Notes: generated by a model not told the origin, from the sequence alone. 5,334 nt of DNA from Methanobacterium sp. (GCA_003162115.1 PMMV01000014.1:1-5334); one strand, 5' to 3'. Counted from the stretch's first letter, positions 1 through 5,160 are shown. Program-made: numbers and translations.

Positions 1-336
1 AAGATACCTATGGCTGCTCCTGTGACAGTGGAAGCATCCGGAGAAAAGATTCACAGGATATCTTTTACAATGCCGGCAAAATATACATTAAAAACTCTTC
101 CAGAGCCGGATGATAAAAGAATTAAATTCAAAGAAGTTAAAAATCAGAAAACTGCAGTACTGAGATTTTCAGGACGTGTTAAAAAGAAGTTGGCATTGGA
201 AAAGATGGAAGAAATAAAGAAATGGCTTGAGGTAAATAATCTAAAACCTAAATCCAACTATGTAGTTGCACAGTACAACAACCCAGCGGTACCGGGTTTC
301 TTCAGAAGAAATGAAATATTAGTTGAAATTGAATAG
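1..336 (+). CDS. SOUL family heme-binding protein, C-terminal part (5' end outside window)
   Basis: The reading frame is open from the first base (Lys-Ile-Pro before the first ATG at base 10), so this is the end of a longer gene and the ATG is internal. About 111 codons are visible; SOUL proteins are usually 170-200 residues. The opening KIPMAAPV matches the conserved K-I-x-M-T-A-P-V block of the SOUL family. The tail, with YNNPAVPGFFRRNEILVEIE, matches the usual family ending (Y-N-P-P, P-F-x-R-R-N-E-V). The part between, with FTMPAKYTLKTLPEPDD, is also typical. Family members bind heme or tetrapyrroles in animals and plants; the role in archaea is not established. No membrane segment is visible in this part. 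The gene ends with TAG and faces the broken TfoX-like gene on the other strand. The family call is firm; the heme-binding role is only inferred from the family. Confidence 0.88.
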   Translation, partial: KIPMAAPVTVEASGEKIHRISFTMPAKYTLKTLPEPDDKRIKFKEVKNQKTAVLRFSGRVKKKLALEKMEEIKKWLEVNNLKPKSNYVVAQYNNPAVPGFFRRNEILVEIE

Positions 337-428
337 GAACTAAAAATCACTCTAATAATGAGGATATCAGAATATATAATCTATTATCATATCATGATGA
401 ACCGATACCCAAAAAAAAGTGTAATTGT

Positions 429-493
429 GTATTCAAGAACTGAATACTAAATAATAAAATCAATTTTAGGAAATAACAAATTATTTATCCTAG
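429..493. terminator. Possible terminator region between convergent genes (two small inverted repeats)
   Basis: Two inverted repeats lie between the convergent SOUL and TfoX-like genes. The first (429-447) is GTATTCA, a five-base loop, then TGAATAC, giving a perfect 7-bp stem. The second (467-493) has AAATAA at 471-476, loop CAAA, and TTATTT at 481-486, with an outer TAGG/CCTA pairing (467-470, 490-493) after a two-base bulge. Neither is GC-rich nor followed by a long T-run, and archaeal terminators are mainly T-tracts. The location suits transcription ends from both sides, but in AT-rich DNA such repeats also arise by chance. Confidence 0.3.
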
Positions 494-494
494 T

Positions 495-838
495 TCAAGT
501 ATTTTTACTTCCCAATGATGATACAAATTTTATTGAAAAATCAAATATTTCTTGATCTTTCAAATAATCTTCTGATCTTTCCCTATTTATTTGAATCCAT
601 TCTCTCATCTTTGCTCTTCCCAAAGGTTGAAAGTGAACTATTCCTTTTTTACCCTATCAGCTCATTTGCTTTAATTTTAAGGAATCTTGATACCAACTTC
701 GTTCTCATATAGACAAGCAAATAGTTTCTTATTAACATAATAAGCTGGATAACCGAACAACTTGCCCGATACAACGCCTGGTATTTTAAGAAGAAATGAG
801 TCCAATATTTTTTTGTGTTCAACGTTAAAATTTGCAAT
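495..838 (-). pseudogene. TfoX N-terminal-domain family protein, broken by two frameshifts
   Basis: Reading the minus strand in all frames gives one continuous family protein of about 113 residues. Part 1 (from about 832) begins NFNVEHKKILDSFLLKIPGV and includes KLFGYPAYYVNKKLFACLYE, then meets a stop at 679-677. Skipping one T continues in a second frame with KIKANELIG up to a stop at 651-649. Skipping one more T enters a third frame with KKGIVHFQPLGRAKMREWIQ and runs to TGA at 497-495. The G-Y-P-x-Y-x-V-N-x-K-x-F and F-x-P-x-G-R-x-M-x-E-W patterns are those of TfoX N-terminal-like (DUF1801-like) small proteins. No ATG, GTG or TTG lies in frame at the beginning: the frame runs back through ATT and ATA codons to a TGA at 847-845. 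A GGTGA at 852-848 could be the old ribosome binding site, so the start may be lost too. Archaeal members have no known role and competence should not be inferred. Sequencing error is a real alternative to decay. Confidence 0.75.
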
Positions 839-908
839 CCCCTTTATTCACCAACAAACTTTTAATCGTAGAGTCTTAAGACCTTAATCAAATTGAAACA
901 TATGTGCA

Positions 909-1229
909 TTACTTTGCCTTTCCATTTTTACAGAAATATCTGCTTGGTGTGCCTTCTTCAAGTGATTTTTCATTCCAAATTGGACATTCAATACATTTAC
1001 ACACTTTTTTTGTGTCTATATCTTTACATACTGCTTTATCAGTAGAACAGTAAAGTCCAGGCACTCTATCTGGTCCCATCATCATGGGACTGTCAAGGTC
1101 CTGATTTTTTATTAATAACATAATTTTTTCCTTATCTTTTACGCATTTACTTTCAATCTGGACAGCACATTTCATGCAAAGGCATTTTTTAATGTTTTCC
1201 ATGCTAAAATCGATTTGCATTGTTTTCAT
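909..1229 (-). CDS. DUF2769 family cysteine-rich protein
   Basis: The product is a 106-residue protein with ten cysteines at about residues 16, 18, 21, 29, 61, 68, 77, 79, 82 and 100. The arrangement, with ENIKKCLCMKC near the N-terminus, VPGLYC in the middle, CKCIECPIW and a final YFCKNGKAK, is that of the DUF2769 family found mostly in methanogens. The family's function is unknown; paired C-x-C-x2-C clusters suggest metal or iron-sulfur binding, which is inference. No membrane segment is present. I place the start at the ATG at 1229 because GGTAAT (close to the consensus GGTGAT) ends six bases upstream of it. An in-frame ATG at 1268 would add 13 residues but has no ribosome binding site and the added residues do not look like the family. 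The gene lies upstream of the TfoX-like pseudogene on the same strand (70-bp gap) and is divergent from the tRNA gene. Confidence 0.85.
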   Translation of the reverse strand: MKTMQIDFSMENIKKCLCMKCAVQIESKCVKDKEKIMLLIKNQDLDSPMMMGPDRVPGLYCSTDKAVCKDIDTKKVCKCIECPIWNEKSLEEGTPSRYFCKNGKAK

Positions 1230-1269
1230 CCCCAAATTACCTTTAACAAAATTTAATATGACTTTCATA

Positions 1270-1314
1270 TTAGTTGAATTTTTTCTAAAAAATTATATTG
1301 AATTTAGTTGAATT
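1270..1314. repeat. 11-bp direct repeat TTAGTTGAATT upstream of the DUF2769 gene
   Basis: TTAGTTGAATT occurs exactly at 1270-1280 and again at 1304-1314, 34 bp apart start to start, in the promoter region of the DUF2769 gene. On that gene's strand the repeats flank an AT-rich stretch that includes CAATATAATTTT, a possible TATA element at about 1299-1288. Two copies around a TATA element would suit a regulator binding site. The low base complexity makes chance possible. Confidence 0.35.
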
Positions 1315-1346
1315 AAAGAAAAACAAATAATTATATCTCAATAACA

Positions 1347-1354
1347 TTTACATA
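1347..1354 (+). promoter_or_regulatory. Probable TATA box of the tRNA-Ser gene
   Basis: TTTACATA is centred about 35 bases before the mature tRNA 5' end. With the usual archaeal spacing of about 25 bases from TATA box to transcription start, this predicts a start near 1376 and a short 5' leader removed by RNase P. TTATATCT at 1331-1338 is a more distant alternative. Confidence 0.4.
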
Positions 1355-1385
1355 GAATAAATTGAAATAATCAAATCTATTAATT

Positions 1386-1471
1386 GCCGGGATAGTCTAG
1401 TCAGGTAAGGCGCAGGATTCGAAATCCTGTTGAGCATCTGCTCGTCCTGGGTTCAAATCCCAGTCCCGGCG
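1386..1471 (+). tRNA. tRNA-Ser (anticodon CGA)
   Basis: A complete type II tRNA is visible. The acceptor stem pairs GCCGGGA (1386-1392) with TCCCGGC (1464-1470), followed by discriminator G at 1471, as expected for serine tRNAs in archaea. The anticodon arm has CAGGA (1413-1417), loop TTCGAAA with anticodon CGA at 1420-1422, and TCCTG (1425-1429), so it reads UCG serine codons. The long variable arm has a GAGC/GCTC stem (1432-1435 with 1440-1443), typical of Ser. The T arm is CTGGG (1447-1451), loop TTCAAAT, CCCAG (1459-1463). CCA is not encoded and must be added after transcription. No intron is present. The T-rich stretch beginning about 1488 may end transcription. Confidence 0.97.
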
Positions 1472-1602
1472 TAAAATTTGAAATAATCTTAATTTTCTTA
1501 AAATCTTACTTAACACAAAGATGGTATAGAACTTAATTTAAAGACCAGTAAAAAATAATAGGATTCAGAAGAATAAGGTTTATCTACATCTCATATTATA
1601 CT

Positions 1603-1956
1603 TCAAATCCAAGTGGTCTTCAAAAGAACTAAAAGGGCACCGAACTCTACGATACTTAAACTTAGTACTGGAAATCCCATTCCTGGACCATGAAATCCTT
1701 CTCTTACCAGTAAGAAGAACATGAACATTATATTTTGTACTATCAACAGTGTTGCAAATATGACCAAACCCAAAGAGAACTGGGATTTGAGCTTCCTGTA
1801 ACTAGCAACATATGTAATGAGCAGTATTAGGAGTAGTCCAATGTTAGCTGCACATACAATGGCCGCGATTATAGCCAAGTTGGGATCATCTAATGGGGGT
1901 TGCCCTGATCCATTTCCTCCAAAACTTCCATTTCCCGGAATTAATTCTTCAACCAC
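1603..1956 (-). CDS. Small membrane protein with three predicted helices, partner of a winged-helix regulator (module 1)
   Basis: The product is a 117-residue hydrophobic protein. An acidic, Gly/Asn-rich N-terminus (residues 1-26) is followed by three predicted membrane helices at about 27-50, 61-83 and 97-113. A short basic loop (YRKLKSQF, 53-60) joins helices 1 and 2, so by the positive-inside rule the N-terminus is probably outside. It starts with GTG at 1956; the ribosome binding site AGGTGATC (1966-1959) lies almost directly after the regulator's stop codon, so the two genes are 11 bp apart and translation is probably coupled. It resembles the membrane protein of the second module (2856-3197) most clearly around the basic loop and helix 2 (KS-Q/K-F, GL, FA, QNI). 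Similar small membrane proteins beside winged-helix regulators occur in haloarchaea (DUF7521 type), but that assignment is tentative. Function unknown; sensing or signalling to the regulator is inference from gene order. Confidence 0.82.
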   Translation of the reverse strand: MVEELIPGNGSFGGNGSGQPPLDDPNLAIIAAIVCAANIGLLLILLITYVASYRKLKSQFSLGLVIFATLLIVQNIMFMFFLLVREGFHGPGMGFPVLSLSIVEFGALLVLLKTTWI

Positions 1957-1967
1957 ACGATCACCTG

Positions 1968-2249
1968 TTAATCTTCCTTAATTTCATGCCATATTTGTTG
2001 GAAAAGTTCGTAATTTTCTTCCATGGGGGATGAAAGAAAGTACATTGTCCCATATTTTTCTCCAGATGCAGTAATGATATTATTATCTTCTAAAACTTTG
2101 ATATGATGCCTTACTGTTTTATAATCTAAATCTAATTTTTCAGCCAGTTTGTGGGCGTTATAAGGCCTTTGTTGAAGTACATTTATTATCCTGGCCCTAT
2201 TAATGCCGCCTTTTGTACCAGCAATAAGCCACCACAGTATTTTCTTCAT
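1968..2249 (-). CDS. ArsR-like winged helix-turn-helix transcriptional regulator (module 1)
   Basis: The product is a 93-residue protein. A short N-terminus with two Trp (KKILWWLIAG, residues 2-11) precedes a winged helix: helix 1 at about 16-28, helix 2 at 31-39 (NAHKLAEKL), recognition helix at 42-56 (DYKTVRHHIKVLEDN) and a wing at 57-73 ending in KYGTMYFLS. This is the short archaeal ArsR-like type that binds DNA as a dimer. No metal-binding cysteines are present, so it is not a metal sensor of the classical ArsR kind. I chose the ATG at 2249 because GGTGAT (2259-2254) lies four bases upstream and because the paralogue at 3527 begins at the same place in the alignment; an upstream ATG at 2255 overlaps that site. 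It is the first gene of a two-gene unit with the membrane protein at 1603-1956. Autoregulation is likely for this family but not shown. The paralogue is about 65% identical by hand alignment. Confidence 0.9.
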   Translation of the reverse strand: MKKILWWLIAGTKGGINRARIINVLQQRPYNAHKLAEKLDLDYKTVRHHIKVLEDNNIITASGEKYGTMYFLSSPMEENYELFQQIWHEIKED

Positions 2250-2283
2250 GGGCATCACCAAACAAAATATAAGGATTTTAAAT

Positions 2284-2320
2284 CAATAAGATAGTTTATA
2301 CCCAATAAGAATATACTTAT
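2284..2320. promoter_or_regulatory. Possible operator: CAATAAGA direct repeats and overlapping imperfect palindrome
   Basis: CAATAAGA occurs at 2284-2291 and 2303-2310, 19 bp apart, close to two helical turns. The second copy overlaps the imperfect palindrome ATAAGAATATACTTAT (2305-2320), which has one mismatched base pair. The sites flank the possible TATA element of the upstream regulator gene (2303-2294), as expected of an autoregulatory operator. I did not find CAATAAGA upstream of the paralogous regulator, so if this is an operator the two modules may have different sites. Confidence 0.3.
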
Positions 2321-2499
2321 CGATCTATCAAAAATTATTCACATTTTAATGGTTCTTAAAAGTACAGCCCATGTTATAAATTTTTTTAAATCTTATAAGT
2401 GAATTATCTTTGAACTGTAATCGAACAATTAATACTAAATTTTTTTTATCCTAATTATTTCACTCACCAAATTTCTTAATAATCCAATTTGGAAATACT

Positions 2500-2510
2500 C
2501 TTAAATACTT
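2500..2510 (+). promoter_or_regulatory. Probable TATA box of the 98-residue protein gene
   Basis: CTTAAATACTT resembles the archaeal TATA consensus and is preceded by the purine-rich GGAAA (2491-2495), as in a weak BRE. It predicts a transcript start near 2527-2532, giving a very short leader that would start close to or inside the GGTGAT ribosome binding site at 2530-2535. Confidence 0.4.
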
Positions 2511-2538
2511 TTCTGATGATAAATAAATTGGTGATTAT

Positions 2539-2835
2539 ATGTTTGAAGTTAATGTTTTAGAGTATGGATATTCACTTGAATCTGAGAGACATTTCATAAA
2601 ATTTTTAATTAAAGGCTTAGACAAAAAAAATGAAGAAAAATTGGTTGGAATAATCGGTCAAATACCTGAAGGTGACTTTAAACGTTTCCAAACTGTTGTA
2701 ACTGAAAATGGATTGATTGTTCTTGAATTATTCCTTGAAAAAGAATACCCATTTAACACTGATTTGCCTAATGTTGATGAGATAAAGTCTGTTGAGGATA
2801 CAGTTAAAGGATTCTTAGGACAGTTCTCAGGATGA
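2539..2835 (+). CDS. Conserved-looking hypothetical protein, 98 residues, soluble
   Basis: I do not recognise this family. The start is well supported: GGTGAT (2530-2535) lies three bases before the ATG, the same spacing seen for other genes here. The product has no signal peptide or membrane helix and no cysteines. It alternates short hydrophobic strands and charged helices: HFIKFLIKGL at about 18-27, EEKLVGIIGQIPEGDF at 32-47, a strand-like NGLIVLELFL at 57-66, and an acidic C-terminal part containing PNVDEIKSVEDTVKGFLGQF. This suggests a small alpha/beta domain. It lies between two paralogous regulator/membrane-protein modules on the opposite strand and is convergent with the membrane protein of module 2, with a 20-bp gap. 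Codon use looks like that of its neighbours. The coding call is firm; the function is unknown. Confidence 0.8.
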   Translation: MFEVNVLEYGYSLESERHFIKFLIKGLDKKNEEKLVGIIGQIPEGDFKRFQTVVTENGLIVLELFLEKEYPFNTDLPNVDEIKSVEDTVKGFLGQFSG

Positions 2836-2855
2836 ACTCAAAAGTTCTAATTGGT

Positions 2856-3197
2856 TTATTCTTTGGTGATCTTATAGAGTATAGTAAGTGCTAATAATTG
2901 GATCAAGTTGACAAAGATAAATGCAAAGTGAGGCCTTACAAAATCAGAATCAGGTATTTGTAATGGTATTACCGGAATTAATAAAGGGATGGCTAGGAAT
3001 ATTGTCACTAAAATATTTTGGATAAGCAGAAATGATGCAAAATACAAAAGGCCTATGGTGAATTTAGATTTTACTTCTTGATAAGTTTTCCAGTATGTAT
3101 GAAGTAATCCTACTAATAATATAACATTAGCAATCCCAACAGCCACTGCAATCAAAATTAATACAGTTACCATAGGTCCTATCTCTTCTACCACCAT
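2856..3197 (-). CDS. Small membrane protein with three predicted helices, partner of a winged-helix regulator (module 2)
   Basis: The product is a 113-residue hydrophobic protein with predicted membrane helices at about residues 8-32, 47-72 and 91-109. The basic loop HTYWKTYQEVKSKF (33-46) lies between helices 1 and 2 and is predicted to be inside the cell. The stretch after helix 2 is proline-rich (PLLIPVIPLQIPDSDF). The clearest similarity to the module 1 membrane protein is in TY, Y-x-x-(L/V)-KS-x-F, GL, FA and QNI, which marks them as paralogues. The start at ATG 3197 follows GGGGA (3208-3204 area) by a run of As; this is a weaker ribosome binding site than in module 1. It follows its regulator by 51 bp, so it is co-directional but not tightly coupled, and a TATA-like ATTATATC (3232-3225) could give it its own promoter. 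Function unknown. Confidence 0.82.
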   Translation of the reverse strand: MVVEEIGPMVTVLILIAVAVGIANVILLVGLLHTYWKTYQEVKSKFTIGLLYFASFLLIQNILVTIFLAIPLLIPVIPLQIPDSDFVRPHFAFIFVNLIQLLALTILYKITKE

Positions 3198-3207
3198 TTT
3201 TTTTCCC

Positions 3208-3223
3208 CTATAAATTTTTATAG
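3208..3223. promoter_or_regulatory. Palindrome CTATAAATTTTTATAG between regulator 2 and its membrane protein gene
   Basis: Seven of the eight base pairs of this 16-bp sequence are palindromic; only the central pair is not. It lies 10 bp before the ATG of the membrane protein gene and just downstream of a possible TATA element. It could be an operator for the adjacent winged-helix regulator, a TATA element itself, or a chance AT-rich palindrome. Module 1 has no space for an equivalent. Confidence 0.3.
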
Positions 3224-3248
3224 ATATAATGTTTGATTAAAATTTATT

Positions 3249-3527
3249 TTATTTCAATTCCTTCCAAATATCTTTGAAAATATCATAATTCTCTTCCATT
3301 TGACTCGATAGAAAATATAATTCTCCATATTTATTTTTTCCAGTAGATGTTATCATATTATTTTCTTCTAATATTTTTAGATGGTGGCGTACAGTTTTAT
3401 AGTTAAGATTCAACTTGTCTGCCAGTTGATGTGCGTTATATGGTCTATCTTTTAAAATCATAACTATTCGCGCACGATTAGGTCCCCCAGCAGTACCGGC
3501 GAATACCCACCAAACAAGTTTTCTCAT
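3249..3527 (-). CDS. ArsR-like winged helix-turn-helix transcriptional regulator (module 2)
   Basis: The product is a 92-residue paralogue of the regulator at 1968-2249, about 59 of 91 positions identical by hand alignment. The layout is the same: Trp-containing N-terminus (RKLVWWVFAG), helix 1 at about 16-28 (PNRARIVMILKDR), helix 2 at 31-39, recognition helix at 42-56 (NYKTVRHHLKILEEN) and a wing ending in KYGELYFLS. The core YKTVRHH of the recognition helix is identical in both, so they may recognise related sites. The wing is one residue longer here. The ATG at 3527 follows GGAG by six bases, a good site. It is the first gene of the module 2 unit and is divergent from the 34-residue membrane protein gene, sharing its promoter region. 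No metal-binding cysteines are visible. The signal it responds to is unknown. Confidence 0.9.
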   Translation of the reverse strand: MRKLVWWVFAGTAGGPNRARIVMILKDRPYNAHQLADKLNLNYKTVRHHLKILEENNMITSTGKNKYGELYFLSSQMEENYDIFKDIWKELK

Positions 3528-3612
3528 TTTAAACTCCTAAGTTATTAAGTACCTTTAATGTTTATTAACTATAATAAAATATAAAATCAATTTTAATTAA
3601 GGAAGGTGTTTA
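3528..3612. promoter_or_regulatory. Shared divergent promoter region of regulator 2 and the 34-residue membrane protein
   Basis: These 85 bp must hold both promoters. On the minus strand TTTTATATTTTA (3587-3576) is a good TATA candidate, predicting a regulator transcript starting near 3555. On the plus strand CTATAATA (3570-3577) predicts a start near 3600, just before the GGAAGGTG ribosome binding site at 3601-3608. The two elements nearly overlap, so one bound regulator could control both genes. Confidence 0.45.
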
Positions 3613-3717
3613 ATGAGTATTGGAGTAATAGCTGCTTTGATAGGCATATTAATAATGATAACTTACATCACAGTCAAATTTTATAGACTTTACAAAAAAT
3701 CGAAGCCAAAAACATAA
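3613..3717 (+). CDS. 34-residue single-pass membrane protein (unrecognised)
   Basis: This short gene starts at ATG 3613, five bases after the strong ribosome binding site GGAAGGTG (3601-3608), and ends with TAA at 3715-3717. The product begins MSIGVIAALIGILIMITYIT, one predicted membrane helix at about residues 3-21, followed by VKFYRLYKKSKPKT. That tail carries six Lys and one Arg, so it should lie inside the cell with the short N-terminus outside. The strong ribosome binding site, clear hydrophobic-then-basic design and divergent position beside a regulator make it more convincing than a chance ORF. I know no family for it. It may be controlled by the neighbouring regulator or work with the module membrane proteins, but only gene order supports that. 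Confidence 0.65.
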   Translation: MSIGVIAALIGILIMITYITVKFYRLYKKSKPKT

Positions 3718-3742
3718 ACTGGGTTATTATTCTATAAAATTA

Positions 3743-3766
3743 TGGTCTATTGCTTGGTCTATTGCT
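3743..3766. repeat. Perfect 12-bp tandem duplication TGGTCTATTGCT
   Basis: TGGTCTATTGCT is present twice end to end at 3743-3754 and 3755-3766. It covers the stop codon of the cysteine desulfidase gene (CTA at 3759-3761, TAG on the minus strand), so a second TAG follows in the duplicated copy. This is a typical product of replication slippage. Confidence 0.85.
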
Positions 3767-5076
3767 GATTTTTTATGATATTATTCAATAAAGGGTAGTT
3801 CTTTTTTTTAAGCATTATATCTAGGATTATTTCGTCAGCTTCGATTATTCCAATATTTCCAATTAAACAAAAATTTTCTATGGTTTCTTCAGCGTTCTTA
3901 CCAATTATGCCATCTGCCGATGATATTGTATTACTACCCAATGTCAATATAGCAGATTGTATAGCTGCATTAGTACAGGTTGCTACCTTAAGTGCACATC
4001 CTGCCTTTGCAGCGTCACAGATCATTCCTGTAAGGTTTCCTATGATATTTTGTTGTTGATAATTTAATTTTAGATTCATCATCTCCCATTAAGTTCATGA
4101 TTCCACAACATGCCCATGTGGTAGAGATAGATGCACCACATAAATGCTGACAAACGTCCTAAACTTAATTTAATAAGATAGTGACTAGATTACTGAGGGT
4201 CACAGCCCGAATAAGTTCATCATTATCTAAATCAAAACCCTCAGCATAGACCATAACAGGAAGGGTGGTTGTAATGCCTTGATTTCCACTACCAGAGTTG
4301 CTCATTACGGGTAAATTAATACCAGCCATTCTAGCATCTGATCCTGCTGCTGTTAATGCCATTGCATAGTTTTAATATGTCATCTGCTAGAAATCCAGTT
4401 TCCATATTATTTTTAATACTTCTTCCTACACATAGTCCATAAGGTCTTTTTAGACCTTCTAAACTTATTTTCATGTTCAGTTCAATAGTTTTTTTAATTA
4501 AACTTAGTTTTTTTATGTCTACGTTTTGAATAAACTCCAATATGGAGTTTAAACTTAGATAATCGGGTTTTAAATCTTCATTTTTTTTATATTTTTATTG
4601 AATTGTCTTTTTTTTAGGGGTTTACCATTGACTACAATCAAAACAACATTGTCTTGTTTGTCTTCGATGATTACTCTGGAATTGGATATTTCAGTTTCAA
4701 TAAATACTTCGATATATAACTTTTTAGCGGAATCTGATAGTTTAACTATGACTAAGTCCATTCTTACCATTTCTATGGCATTTTCCAATTCTTCTGGTTT
4801 CAGGTCTGCCAGTAATTCGAGTTTTTTTCCCGGGTTTTCTTTAATCACACCTAATGCTGCAGCGAGGTTTATACCACAACTATTAGTTCCAGGAATGCAA
4901 ACGGACATGGCATTTTTAATAATATTACAAGAAGCATTTACTTTTACTTTTATAACTTTTCCCATAACATGCTTTCTCGCAAGGGCAGCAACAAATGCTA
5001 TGGCAATTGGTTCAGTACATCCGAGAGCGATCATTAGCTCCTTATCTAAAAGATCCAAGAATTTTTTTTCTTCCAT
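3759..5076 (-). pseudogene. cyuA: L-cysteine desulfidase (UPF0597 / serine dehydratase alpha-like family), interrupted by about five frameshifts
   Basis: The intact enzyme (CdsB of Methanocaldococcus, CyuA/YhaM of enterobacteria) is an oxygen-sensitive [4Fe-4S] protein of about 430 residues that splits cysteine into pyruvate, ammonia and sulfide. Joining the frames here gives about 438 residues. In order these include ALGCTEP (residue 17 on), [82 protein letters not shown] and LDIML. The Cys in GCTEP, LCGA and MICD...AGC are candidate cluster ligands and all remain. Breaks: one A missing in an A-run (4581-4588); a shift near 4369-4373; one A missing near 4169-4172; an extra T at 4142-4144; an extra T near 4062. 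The start is ATG 5076 (MEEKKFLDLLDKE); an upstream in-frame ATG at 5112 adds non-family residues. It could be a young pseudogene or an intact gene with sequencing indels. Serine dehydratase activity is the alternative function. Confidence 0.85.
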
Positions 5077-5149
5077 TTTAAATTCCACTTTTAATATCGT
5101 TAAAATAAACAAGAATCTATTTAATAAATTAATGTTTCATGTAAACTTT

Positions 5150-5160
5150 AAAGTATATAA
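5150..5160 (-). promoter_or_regulatory. Probable TATA box of the cysteine desulfidase gene
   Basis: On the minus strand this reads TTATATACTTT, a good archaeal TATA box. It predicts a transcript start near 5130 and a leader of about 50 bases before the ATG at 5076. The promoter thus looks intact although the gene is broken, which suits recent inactivation or sequence error. Confidence 0.5.

Larger units (their letters stand above)
2250..2538. promoter_or_regulatory. 289-bp divergent intergenic region between regulator 1 and the 98-residue protein gene
   Basis: This very AT-rich region must hold the promoters of both divergent genes. On the minus strand GGTATAAACT (2303-2294) is a possible TATA box for the regulator. 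On the plus strand the TTAAATACTT element near 2501 serves the 98-residue protein gene. The palindrome CTTATAAG occurs at 2392-2399 and a T-run at about 2440-2448. I see no tRNA, convincing structured RNA or small ORF with a ribosome binding site in it. Confidence 0.5.

Noticed and set aside
358..450. 30-codon plus-strand ORF starting at ATG 358
   Set aside because: No ribosome binding site or recognisable composition, and it runs through the inverted repeat at 429-447; probably chance.
515..712. 65-residue plus-strand open frame
   Set aside because: It is antisense to the TfoX-like pseudogene, lacks a ribosome binding site and has an unspecific Leu/Phe-rich composition.
649..837. 62-residue minus-strand open frame
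   Set aside because: Only its last residues (KIKANELIG) belong to the TfoX-like protein; the rest is the wrong frame of the same broken gene.
873..882. Perfect palindrome GTCTTAAGAC upstream of the TfoX-like pseudogene
   Set aside because: A single 10-bp palindrome with no second copy or clear promoter relation is expected by chance.
1230..1268. Longer DUF2769 start at ATG 1268
   Set aside because: No ribosome binding site before it, and the GGTAAT site fits the ATG at 1229 well.
1386..1471. tRNA gene as the attachment site of an integrated element
   Set aside because: No second copy of the tRNA 3' end and no integrase gene is present in the window.
1541..1620. Inverted pair AAGACCA / TGGTCTT around the end of the module 1 membrane gene
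   Set aside because: A seven-base stem with a loop of about 66 bases is too weak to call a structure or terminator.
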